Below, piece by piece: positions 44,518 to 55,469 of a DNA stretch of 63,969 bases. Position 1 is the stretch's first letter. Each line of letters begins with the position of its first letter. The translations under genes were made by a program, and so were the position numbers. The notes beneath the pieces are model-generated. The model made no database searches. It worked only from the letters and a program-made list of their open reading frames with translations, and had not been told where the DNA came from. The stretch comes from Nemertoderma westbladi (taxonomy: Eukaryota; Xenacoelomorpha; Nemertodermatida; Nemertodermatidae): assembly GCA_032718475.1 (NCBI GenBank), contig JAUCBJ010001147.1, positions 1 to 63,969 on the forward strand, read 5' to 3'.

Positions 44518-46025
44518 AAGAGAATTTGAAATTTTCGAGTGACTATTTTTAAACATAAATAACTTCGGTTCTACAGGGCCGTTTAATCTGAAACTTTTTT
44601 CATTGGATAGAGGATAGATTGTAGTGTGTGAAATAGGATAAAACTTGGGAAAAGACTTATGTGCACTTAGTGCAAAATGCACTTAAATAGTGAACATTTT
44701 TTCGATATTTCAAACACTATTATTTCCAGTTCTATTCATCGTAGAATGTTATTTTTTGGATTAAAATGTAGTTTGGAATGATTTCTATGTAACTATAATC
44801 GTAACATTTGTTTAACTTTTTATGTCTATAAAGTGACTTAAAATGTCCATGAATATGGTCCAAAATCGCAAATCCAGATTTATTAAATTGGATTTTTGAC
44901 ACTTTTAGCGACTGACACTTGATCATACACCATCGTAGATCGGTAGAGGATAAACATAAGTTTGTTAAATAAGAGCCACCATTACGATCTGCTAAAGTGC
45001 ATTTGTACAAATAAGTGTGCAAAAGTGCAAATTTTTTAATAAGGTCAAATTATATAGTATTGGGTTATTTTCTTTGCAGATACTTTATTTTCATATTAAT
45101 ATGTTGTTTGAACCTTACTGAGCGCATTAGGGGATATGCGTACAAATAACCGGCCCTTATGAGGCTTCGATTGGGTAAATTAATAAAACATAAGGTTGTA
45201 TAGCATAATATTCTAAAAACCAGTGTGATATTAAATGCACTTTAAATAATAAATAGAAATCAAATAACAATTGGACCACACAATTAAAAACTCGCACAAT
45301 TTTGTACTTATTATATCGCTTCAAATTAATTCAATAGTGGATATTTGGGGGAAGGGGGAAGTTACAGTGTGCATTCGGGGGAAGTTTGGTGAACTGCATT
45401 TATGCAGTGAATCCAAACTTCCCCCTTTGAGATATCATATACTTAAGACATGCTAGGGTGACGGGGAAATATTTGTTACTGTCACACTTTGCTTCCATTT
45501 ATCCTATCCTTTATTATTACCCCAGTCAGATAAGAGATAATAAATCAGTAAAAACTAAACTAAACTGTCTTTAATGCAAACAAATTTCTAACTAAAGACG
45601 GGTGAATGACCATGACCATGGAAATAATTTTAAATATAATTGTATATCAACTATTTGGGGAGGCTTCCAAGTTAAACCCGAAAACAATTATTTTGTTACA
45701 TAGTAAATAACGTTGTATGTTCTTCTTCCTCTCATAATAAAATATAAATGAAATATCTCAGATCGCTATGCCCTGTAACATTTCACAACCAAAATATTTA
45801 AGTGTGAAAAGTGTAGGCCTACCACACTCCGCCCAAACAACCGCTAACGCATAGCCAACAAATTTAACAAAAGGTTACATATATGTTGGGTTCATGAAGA
45901 GATGAGTGAAAATTGATCGCGTAATATAAAGTAAAAAATTAAGAGACGGGCTGGCTCTTCTCCACTTTCTTACCCAATGGATATGTTGTTGTAATAATCT
46001 AATATTGGGGCGGCTTTCTCTCGGT

Positions 46026-46737
46026 ACTATAACACCTTTTAAAGGTATTCGTATCTATACACGTTCAGCAATGGGTAATCCTGGCTCATCAGAATGGTTG
46101 GGGGAGTTGACATCTCGGATATTTGGAGATATGCTACAAGATGGTTATATGTACAAGATAGCAGATGATCTTTATGTTGGGGGAGATTCAATTGAGCAAT
46201 TTATTGTATGACAACTGGAAGCAGGTTCTTATTTGCTTAGATTGAAACAACTTATATTTAGCTGCTCATAAAACATATATTTGTCGAAAGCAGGCAGTTG
46301 TTCTAGGTTGGGTTTGGTCTGCTGGCACCTTGGCAGTTAGTGCTCATAAACTTAGTCCTCTTATCTCAGCATCATTGCCCACAACTGTGAAATCTATGCG
46401 ATCGTTTTTGGGATCCTATAAGGATATATGTAGATGTATCCTAATGTATGCTACACTGCTAGCTCCTTTGGAAGATTCTTTGAAGGGTCTTACCAGTCAG
46501 GACCAAATTGAGAGTACATCAGAATTACAAGAGAGCTTTTGTAATGCTCAAAATGCACTTCGTTCTTCCCATATTATTACCATACCTACAAAAGATGATA
46601 AACTGGTTATAACAGTGGATGCTTCACCACTTAATAGAGGATTGGGTGCTACCTTATATATTCTTAGAAATGGAAAACGTTTGCACCTAAAATTTTTTTA
46701 TCATTTTAACTATAACAATCCTGATCTGGGTTGAAAC
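46026..46737 (+). pseudogene. Ty3/Gypsy reverse transcriptase-RNase H, 3' part
   Basis: Continues the fragment that stops at 37757: ITPFKGIRIYTRSAMGNPGS, then YKIADDLYVGG (the catalytic ADDL box), a stop at 46209-46211, a frame change near 46270, VVLGWVWSAGTLAVSAHKLS, MRSFLGSYKDICRC and the RNase H opening VITVDASPLNRGLGATLY. It ends 70 bases from the stop codon of the sulfurtransferase gene on the other strand. Confidence 0.8.
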
Positions 46738-46805
46738 GTTGAAATTTACACCAAATAAATAAATTAATCTACAGTGATACTACTAAGGTTTAGTTACAGA
46801 ACATT

Positions 46806-49800
46806 CTAAGTATTGTGGCATTCGGTTTGTTCCACTTCAGGCGCTGGTTCACTTTCAATACGATCGTCAGCAGAAAGTTTCCCAAACTCCATCCAACTCC
46901 CAACGTAAAGGGAAGCGTTAATGTGTCCCACAAGATACAACACCAGGGCCATTGTGGAGCAGTGAGAACCTGAAATAGTTAATAACAATAACGCATCATT
47001 ATACAAATTGAATTTATGGTTGTATACTGTATGTACAGCACACCCTCTGGCACAACCAGCTGTAATTGTTTTGTATAAACCTACAATACCTCTTGCGCAA
47101 CCAGCTGTGATTGGTTTACGTATAAACCTACCTCTTGCGCAACCAGCTGTGATTGGTTTACGTATAAACCTACCTCTTGCGCAACCAGCTGTGATTGGTT
47201 TACGTATAAACCTACCTCTTGCGCAACCAGCTGTGATTGGTTTGTTTAAATCCACCCCAGAACTAAGCAATAATTGTTTCAGTTGAGGTGGTTTCTTAAT
47301 AGCGTCACCAATGAAAAGTGTGCCCCTGGGAATGTTAATTGATCCGGGTATGTGACCACCTTTTCCTTCTGTAATACGAATTGAAAAGTGCGTCAACTAC
47401 AAAGTCGTTAATTCCAAAATTTTGTGAACATATTTTTGATGAGCCCATCACGTTATATTACATACATCACGTTATATTAGTAATACACGTTATAATAAAA
47501 ATGGAATGGAGTTAATTCATGGTGCCCGTAAAATTTGATTCGATTTGATTTTTCAATAACTTGTTGACATGTGACTAAAAAGAAATAATATATTGGAATC
47601 TTTTAAAAGCCAGTACCGGTAGTCCAACTTAGATAAAGGAATCACCAATTTAGTTACCATAGCATACAGTAACTGTAGCTTTCAGAAAGTACTGTAAATG
47701 TTTGTAGGCCTACTTTAGATTATATTACAGTAAGTACAGTTAGAGTAAAGAACTGCAGTTATATATATCAATAATTTAACCAATCACAGACCTTCGTACG
47801 GCCCATTTGTATGACCTTTAAACCAAGGGGGAGGCCTCACGTCCAGATACTGAAAATCTCTTTGGTCTATATTGGCGACAACCTCATCGTAACGCTTTAG
47901 TAGTTGAGTAACCAATGTGGGCTGGAAGGTGGCCTTGGGGTACACGATAGGGTCAGCTGTCACAGGTAAACCCTCGTTAATCCACTGCTCCAGGCAACAG
48001 TCCAGTACTGAGATGTTGTGATGTCCGTGGTAGCTATGGTAACGTATACATTCATTATAAATAACTATTTTCAAAAACTTTGGAGTGGTATTAACAGACC
48101 CGGAAACTTTGCAATAAAATGACTTGTTTTTAACGATATGTACCTGTAGTACTGTAGGTATGCTGTAGCTGTGCCAGGTTCGTTTGGTTTAAAACAGGGC
48201 TGCTCTTTGTCGTTGATAACCCCACACATTATAGCGGGAAATTTAAATTCGCCAAAGAGCAAACCTGCTTTAACGACTCTGTATAGACCTGCCATTTCCA
48301 CAGTTTGAATTATAATATTTGTGGAAAAATACAGTAGCCAAGTCCCTCAAACTTCCGCAAACATAGGCCAGTGTGATCTCAATATATTCGGAAAGAATAA
48401 TTGAATTTCGGTCAATCAAAATTAGTGACAAAAAGTACTTATTTCATTAAATTTTATTCTTATTGAATAACATTAATTTTTACAATGTTAATAATAAGCG
48501 CAGCGTGTTTGTTTGGGTTTGTCTCCAAATTATCAATGTTACTACAATACATCGATTACCATATGAGGGATTTATCAAACAGACTAACCATAAACCAATC
48601 GGATTTCAGTATTTAAAAAGAAGGTTCATTTATAAATTTTTTACAATGTTAATAATAAAAGCAGCGCGTGCACATGCGCATCTGTCTCCAAATACAAATG
48701 GACCCCCTGGATACCCTGGAGATAATTTTGTTATTAGTAATCGCACTTGTACGGTGGCTGATCTTATCTTTGCCAATTAATACTTTTTTTCCAGAAGTTC
48801 TCCATGATGTCATAATTTATTATTATTATTATTTATAATTTATTAGTTTGAATTTCCCGGTTCGTTGTAAGGCGAGATTTAGACAGACCCCATTCATTAG
48901 TTACTTTAATTAAAGTTATTCAAATAAACGTGCAATTCGATGGTTTCCCTCAACCCTAACTAACCAATGAATGGCCCGTCCAAATCTCGCCCTACCAGGC
49001 ACCGGGAAATTCAAACTTCCAAAAATTAATTTATGATCGACCAAAAATGATGACGTCATGGAGAACATTTGAAAAAATTTTTTATACAAAAATTTTTTAT
49101 ACAAAAATTTTTTATACAAAGATACAAGATTTATACAAAGATCAGCCACCGTACATTTGTTCTAAAACTGTTCAATTAATTATGAATCAGTTACTGCGTA
49201 AACTTTATATGATAATAATTGTAGATGATGCAGATAATGATAACTTTGTTACATAATAATTGAACACCGTAAACTTATCCAACTCTTTCCTTACTTCAGG
49301 TCCCCATTATTGTACCGCTGCACCATTTAACATAAAACTGGAGGACCTGGAGGAAACTGGACTGAACGGCTATCAATGGCGTGGTTTGTTCTTATATACT
49401 GTAAAATATTACATTACATTTATAATAATGTTTTATAAATTTAAATATACACCATCGGTTGCTTTCAGGGAGGTTTTAGGGTTTTATTTAGGTATTGGCC
49501 ACGCATCCTTCGTATGACTACAATGTACTCACCGAAAAAGCCACCACACTCTAGTGGCCCCTGGCTCCGAAGCCAGCGACTTGTTCTGGTAGACTACTAC
49601 GTGGTTCCTATTGGATATACCGAGATTGCTGACGTATTCGGCAAAGGATTCCGTTACGGGTAAACTACCCACCACATCTGTATCCTCGAGCTCACAGCGC
49701 CCTTCACTAAAGAACTGAGATCCTGAAATAATTGATACGCACGAGAAACTACAGTATAGTACTATTAATAATTTCTTATTCACAGAAAATAATGATACTA

Positions 49801-50534
49801 CTGTATTATGTAGGGCAGGGGGTAGGATAAGATATATGAAAGGGGGAATTAGTGGTCGTTCGTATATGTGGCATATGCGCCTAAACCTACCGGGTATATG
49901 TGCCTAAACCTACCGGGTATATGTGCCTAAACCTACCGGGTATATGTGCCTAAACCTACCGGGTATATGTGCCTAAACCTACCGGGTATATGTGCCTAAA
50001 CCTATCGGGTATATGTGCCTAAACCTACCGGGTATATGTGCCTAACCTACCGGGTATATGTGCCTAAACCTACCGGGTATATGCGCCTAAACCCACCGGG
50101 TATATGTGCCTAAACCTACCGGGTATATGTGCCTAAACCCACCGGGTATATGTGCCTAAACCTACCGGGTATATGTGCCTAAACCTACCGGGTATATGTG
50201 CCTAAACCTACCGGGTATATGTGCCTAAACCTACCGGGTATATGTGCCTAAACCTACCGGGTATGTGTGCCTAAACCTACCGGGTATATGTGCCTAAACC
50301 TACCGGGTATATGTGCCTAAACCTACCGGGTATATGTGCCTAAACCTACCGGGTATATGTGCCTAAACCTACCGGGTATATGTGCCTAAACCTACCGGGT
50401 ATATGCGCCATCTTGTACTGATCTTCTGCTTCGCTTCCTTTACTGCAGTCCAACACACGGAGATTATCATCGCCAGCTGCTATGCGATGCGATAGCCACA
50501 TAGCGGTCACTGTCGGTAATGACTCCCCAACCAT
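46806..50534 (-). CDS. MPST: rhodanese-type sulfurtransferase (MPST/TST family)
   Basis: Five exons with matching phases: 50534-50396, 49722-49533, 48033-47792, 47368-47216, 46969-46806; 888 nt, 295 residues, close to the ~297 of animal MPST/TST. Exon 1 ATG has a good context (AACCATGG). The N-terminal rhodanese domain shows LRVLDCSKG, HIPG-SQFF, VVVYQNK, RVWWLFR and HGHHNISVLD; the C-terminal domain shows FQYLDVR, GGHIPGSINIP, KPITAGCARG-SHCS and LYVGSWMEFG. Cys239 is the predicted persulfide-forming residue. The loop CARGSH differs from CGSGVT (MPST) and CRKGVT (TST), so the preferred donor substrate is uncertain. Introns 1 and 4 open with arrays that duplicate the exon end and donor; intron 2 holds a MITE. 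Mitochondrial or cytosolic by family; no transit peptide is evident. Confidence 0.85.
47045..47230 (-). repeat. 42-bp array duplicating exon 4 end and its splice donor
   Basis: On the gene strand, exon 4 ends ...ACAGCTGGTTGCGCAAGAG and intron 4 begins GTAGGTTTATACG. This junction (about 28 exonic and 14 intronic bases) recurs at exact 42-bp steps, with potential exon ends at 47216, 47174, 47132 and 47090; a fifth copy is 45 bp away and has lost the donor. All copies keep KPITAGCARG or KTITAGCARG in frame. Confidence 0.9.
48749..49154. mobile_element. MITE in intron 2 of the sulfurtransferase gene
   Basis: Inverted ends GTACGGTGGCTGATCTT and its complement at the right, then matching ATGATGTCAT/ATGACGTCAT and GAATTTCCCGG...CCGGGAAATTC arms with TAAGGCGAGATTTAGA inside. 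The right arm contains three tandem copies of a 15-mer of the type ATTTTTTATACAAAA (49076-49125). A clear target duplication was not found. Confidence 0.75.
49872..50405 (-). repeat. 23-bp array duplicating exon 1 end and its splice donor
   Basis: About 23 units occupy the start of intron 1. On the gene strand each unit is CATATACCCG (the last bases of exon 1) followed by GTAGGTTTAGGCA (the intron start), so every unit contains a copy of the 5' splice site. Variation is low (CGC/TGT and ACC/ATC changes). The unit at the splice site is the exon end itself. Confidence 0.95.
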
Positions 50535-50929
50535 GGTTAACTTATGTAAAATATTTGAGGTAAGTTATTATTAATACTATTATATTTTATGTTATCAACG
50601 ATAAAATGAGTAGGATCAACTATACTCTAAGTAAAAGTTGATATATTTATACCAAATACTGAAATAAATAGATCTGTATATTGTAGGCTACTTCTTACTG
50701 TATTGACTGATGTTATCATTGTATTTAAAACCAATTGTATTATTCTGCACATCACAATTAAGTTAATTAAACATTGCAGTACATCAATATGCAGTAAAAT
50801 CTAAATACATAGGGATAGGCCCAATGAAAATTCATATTTCCCACCACCACAGTTCCAGCTGGCTGGTTCAACCGGCCGCCACCTAGCAACAGGGAAGCTA
50901 CAGATTGTCACGGTATGTCTGTTATTAGG

Positions 50930-52601
50930 GGGTGCATGTAAAGAGCGGACTGCGTACTGGCGGACTACGGACTGGGGATTGCCAAAATCCGCGCGGTCAA
51001 TTTGAATTATCGACTTCCAAACTAAGAATCCGCTCTTTGTTGTCTGGACAAATGGCGGACTGAAGCCGGTAAATTGTAACCTGATTGGCTCAATCATGTA
51101 CATAGGCTGAAGCTGAAAGGGAACTTAACGAATGAATCATCCCATTTGGCTTTTAAATGTTTACCATTGTGCAACACTGTAATACAGGAAATAATTATCC
51201 TATACAGTAATTACGTGGACTGTTGATTAAGGGCCTACTATATAATCAACATTCTACGGATTTTCAGATTATTTATTTCAATAAATATTTTTATATACTT
51301 CCTGCCTTTAGAGTTTATGTCACAGTTGTCTGTTCACAAATATAAAAGAGCGAATATTCGGACATCCTAAGCGCAGGAGCTGGGGGAAGGGGGTGTGGAT
51401 CTATAAATAGCATCCAATAGGACGCATCTAATTACTGGCATTTAATTCTGTCCAAATTTTTATGACAGCCTTAAAATGAAAACCACGAACACCTGATCGG
51501 CTAGTGCTTTTTTAATGCTTTTTTAGTGTGGACTGTGATATCCTACATATCAGACATACGATTAACTGGGCCCATGTGAAGTATACCAGACTTTCTGCCG
51601 TTATATTTCACTTTGCAGTTACCCCCATGTGAAGAATACCAGGTTTTCACCAAAAATACAGGTTACAGAAGGGCTGAATCTAACCAAAACAATAAACAAA
51701 TTAGTATATGTACAGGTTATAAGACAGAAATAAGCGATAAAAACACTTAATAAAGATAAATTAAAAAAAATAAAAAATCTTCATATATAAAATTCCAAAA
51801 AAAAGTCGACCGAAAAGTGAAATCCTGGTATTCATCACATGGGCGATTAACTGTGGGGCGAGCAACGTAAGTCCAGGTGAGCCTTAGCATATGGGTATAA
51901 GTGGTGGACCCGTCTGTCGTTGTCATCGTCGGAAATGTTTGAACGCTAATAAGTCGGTCAATCTTGGAAAAATAACGTTTCACTACTAGTATGTACGACT
52001 AATATGTTTCAATTATGTTCCAATTTTGTTTCAACTAACAGAGACAATAGTGGCAGTACGAGCAAACCTCCCCCCCCCCCTTTTTTTTGGACGACCCCAA
52101 CGTAAAAACTTTTAATTAAAGTAACAAGCAAATAAGGAATATCTTATAAGGTCGCGGTTCACACCTTTAAGCAATAAGCATAACTCTGCTTCGGCAGCAG
52201 AAGTACATACTACAGTAGTCCCAAAGTCTTCATCCAAAGTAGAGTTACGAATGAATCATGCTTAAAAGAGTGAACCGGCCTTAACCTGAGAGATTTTATT
52301 GAAAGTTCAAGAGTTCTTCCTACTGCCTACATAATAGGTTTTCAAAATAATAGGTTTCCATCTCTGTGTCACAATGAAAACATTTAAGCCAATAAGAGGA
52401 TTCAGGAAAGTTCCCTTTGGGCCTATGTAAATGATTGAGCCAATCAGGTTAAAATTTTCTGGCTTCAGTCCGCCGTTTGTCCAGACAACAAAGAGCGGAT
52501 TCTTACATTATAATGCTATAATTCAAATTGACCGCGCATATTTGGGCTTTTAATTGACAATCCGCAGTCCGTAGTCCGCAGTCCGCTCTTTACATGCACC
52601 C
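50930..52601. mobile_element. TIR element with 9-bp TSD, Mutator-like
   Basis: Ends GGGTGCATGTAAAGAGCGGA and its complement, with ~190-bp inverted arms sharing ATCCGCTCTTTGTTGTCTGG and GATTGGCTCAATCATGTA. GTTATTAGG flanks both sides (50921-50929, 52602-52610). A 9-bp duplication and long arms fit Mutator-like (or Merlin-like) elements; no transposase is present. It has captured a repeat found also at 18795-18985 and a fragment of the GGGGCGAG family. Confidence 0.8.
51850..51975 (+). repeat. fragment of the GGGGCGAG-ended family
   Basis: GTGGGGCGAGCAACGTAAG, then GTGAGCCTTAGCATA and AAATGTTTGAACGCTAATAA match the corresponding end of 28304-28926 and of 3778-5316. Only one end is present. Confidence 0.6.
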
Positions 52602-52610
52602 GTTATTAGG

Positions 52611-53748
52611 TGGGTTGGATGCCTGCATGAATTGGCCTGATTACGGTGTCTGCGATGTCAAGGTTGGCATGGAAACCTATAACTATACAGTACAACTCAT
52701 GGACAAAGGAGACAACAGACAAAGACAGTGGCGCACATTGACCGAAAGTTAAATACAGTTTAGTTTATTGTTTTGGTTAGAAAACACCGCCACTGCACTG
52801 CCAAAGTAGCTAATCTTTTCGACATATTGGAGACTTTATGCCATTACTGACTGACTGCATTAATGGTAGTGCCTGTCCCATCAACGGGTTAAAGATAATA
52901 TTTAGGCAAAGTTGAAAAAATACCTCACCCGACAATTCAGAAATGTTACTGCATAGGCCTACATATCCGAAATAGAAGACAAGACAGCATACAAAACTGT
53001 ACTGCAGTTGCCTACATATGTTTGGTATTAAATTATTTATTAGTCAATACTGTAGTCAAATTAAAATCGATTGTTGCTGTATATCTATTACGCGCATAAT
53101 ATGATATAGGCCCTTCAACAATTAATTATCAAAATGTTCGTGTTGGAATATCTCCAAATGTTTTAAACGAATAAAGAACAATAAATGGATGAAACTGTAT
53201 GTTAGCATTATTACAGGTATATTATTATACTGTAGGCGTACGTAGTTCATACTCACACAATAAAGGAATAAATTTCCAGCATTATGTTATATTTTCGTTA
53301 TTTTTTGCGGAGCGAATAGTATGTTACCGAATACTGGGACGAATATCGCGACGAACACTAAATAATTATAAAATTGTATAATGTCAATAATTATAATAGG
53401 CCAATCCTTCCTCTGCATAGCATATTGAAAACAACAAATACGTAAAGAAACAATAAATATTGAGATTGATAATAGCGCCAACGGATTAAAAGTGTTTGTT
53501 ACAACTACTGTACAGGCCAGAGAAAAATTGTCACGAATAACTGCCGATTACTAGCAAAAACTGAACTATAAACTGAGCTTTTGACTTAATCGAGACGAAA
53601 TAATGACTCATTTCGAGTCGGTGGTGGAACAGGAGTTTTTAATAACCCTGTAAGATAATTAAAAGTTAATAATAATAATAATAATTACTATTAATAATTA
53701 TTAATAACTTTTAATTAATACAAAATGTATGCCATAAGAACGGAAGCA
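52611..53748. other. no gene seen
   Basis: Non-coding. The word TTATTGTTTTGGTTAGAAAA (about 52756) belongs to the dispersed repeat also seen at 18900 and 58480. A TAA/ATA-rich stretch near 53665-53720 precedes the 15-mer arrays. Confidence 0.4.
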
Positions 53749-53985
53749 GGACAATTCGGTCCCGGACAATTCGGTCCGGCCAATTCGGTCCCAGACAATT
53801 CGGTCCCGGACAATTCGGTCCCATTAATTTTATGTTTTGGGACCGAATTGTGCGGGACCGAATTGTCCGGGACCGAATTGTCCGGATACTGACTAGGACA
53901 ATTCGGTCTCAAAACATGCATATTAATGGGACCGAATTGTCCGGGACCGAATTGTCCGGGACCGAATTGTCCGGGACCAAATTTA
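53749..53985. repeat. inverted arrays of a palindromic 15-mer, cluster 1
   Basis: Five units of GGACAATTCGGTCCC are followed by a short spacer (TTAATTTTATGTTTTG) and three units in the opposite orientation (GGGACCGAATTGTCC); then one reversed unit, a second spacer and four more units. The unit is itself nearly palindromic around AATT. Confidence 0.9.
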
Positions 53986-54600
53986 ATTGGTACTATATAA
54001 TGGTGAATGTTCTAGAACCTTAATGTATATTATTATATGGTAGCTAGTGTTTTTTTTGCTCGCTCGTATTTTTTTTTAATAAAAAAAATTTACTTTTTTT
54101 GTTAACATTATTATTTATGGTAGCTATGGTGTTTTTATGGAGCTTGTGAATTATTTACTAGCTAGTAATGGTATGTATTTAAAATGTTTAAAGCTGATTT
54201 TTTAATATATTGCGTAAGTATACTGTATGTGTTGTTGGTTGGTTAACAAGCCTAAATTATTATCCTAGATAATAGCTTGATCTCATTCAGGGACTGTTAT
54301 AATATCATCAATAGTGTTGGTAATTAATATAATCAGCAACAGTTTAGGCCTAATTCTGAAATATCAATGTTTTCACAGGTATTTTTATAATTTCAAGGAA
54401 ATGCTAGCTAGTAAAAAAAAAACACTAGCTACACCTTAATAAATAATATATAATAATGTTCTCGAACACTTACCAATAACAAAAATAAAAAAAAATACAG
54501 TATTTTTAAAATTTCAAAAAATTATAGCAAGTAAATAACACTAGCTACCATAACAAATATCTCTCCTAATGTTCTAGAACATTCACCAATATCAAAAAAG
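53986..54600. repeat. inverted-repeat core between the two 15-mer clusters
   Basis: GGTGAATGTTCTAGAAC near 54003 is mirrored by GTTCTAGAACATTCACC near 54574, and ATGGTAGCTAGTGTTTTT near 54038 by ACACTAGCTACCAT near 54540. The right side carries an extra diverged copy near 54428-54490. No coding frame. Confidence 0.65.
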
Positions 54601-54622
54601 CACTAAAAAGTTGCTATCAGGA

Positions 54623-54897
54623 ACCGGAAAATTCGGTCCCGGACAATTCGGTCCTAGGACAATTCGGTCCCGGACAATTCGGTCCCGGACAATTCGGTCC
54701 CATTTATTTAGTGTTTTGGGACCGAATTGTCCGGGACCGAATTGTCCGGGACCGAATTGTCCGGACCGAATTGTCCGGGACCGAATTGTCCGGGACCGAA
54801 TTGTCCGGGACCGAATTGTCCTAGGACCGAATTGTCCGGGACCGAATTGTCCGGGACCGAATTGTCCGGGACCGAATTGTCCGGGACCGAATTGTCC
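54623..54897. repeat. inverted arrays of a palindromic 15-mer, cluster 2
   Basis: Five units in one orientation, the spacer ATTTATTTAGTGTTTTG, then about twelve units reversed, some separated by CTA. Same unit and same architecture as cluster 1. Open frames (GPNCP repeats) are by-products. Confidence 0.9.
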
Positions 54898-54924
54898 TAC
54901 ATCCCATAAGAACTACCTATAAAG

Positions 54925-55469
54925 GTCATCTCTTAGGTATAATTTTCAACACTTTGGCTGCGGTCTATGTAGCATCATCAAACATCCACACCACTGTACA
55001 CGCCCATCTAACAGCCATGGAAATTCTTTACCTAATTGTATTACCATTCTGTGCCACGTCCAAATGTGATATACTGTACAGTACACAGTAGGCCGTTCAA
55101 CCGCGGTTTTACTTTATTATATTGATTGGAACTTTTACGATTTACATGATCGATAGGCCAAAAAGTTCATGTAATGTAATATTAAAACTTGTTTCAGGAT
55201 CTCGTTTATTGTTTTGGTTAGATTCAGCCCTTCCACAATCTGGGAGTGATAACCCGGTTTTCTTTACATGGGGGTAAACTGCAAAATGTAATATAACAGC
55301 ATAACATCAAGTCTGGTATACTGGTAATTACATGGGCACTAAAAAACGATATCTCTATAAAATTTTATCTGTTTTAATATGTACTAACAACTGTAAGCCT
55401 ACTATTTTATAAATCAGAAAATCATCGCGTCGCGTCAGAGAAAATAAATAATGAACAAATAAAAACAAG
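54925..55469. other. no gene seen
   Basis: A dispersed repeat end at 55200-55350 (TTATTGTTTTGGTTAGATTC, then ACATGGGGGTAAACTGCA) matches, inverted, the repeat at 18795-18985. Otherwise featureless. Confidence 0.4.

Larger units (their letters stand above)
40791..46022 (+). mobile_element. 3,027-bp repeat unit, copy 2, carrying a LINE
   Basis: Tandem copy of the unit at 37761, a few percent or less diverged. Without the LINE at 41719-43920 and its TTCG duplication it is 3,026 bp. GGT again stands at each border (40788-40790, 46023-46025). Removing both units and two GGTs restores the Gypsy reading frame exactly. Confidence 0.85.

Noticed and set aside
49872-50405. CRISPR-like array
   Set aside because: Units are contiguous with no unique spacers, lie in an intron of an animal gene, and no cas genes exist. 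The same holds for the arrays at 56823 and 61965.
53715-54922. Frames encoding GPNCP or GTELS repeats
   Set aside because: By-products of the 15-bp unit, open in several frames and on both strands.
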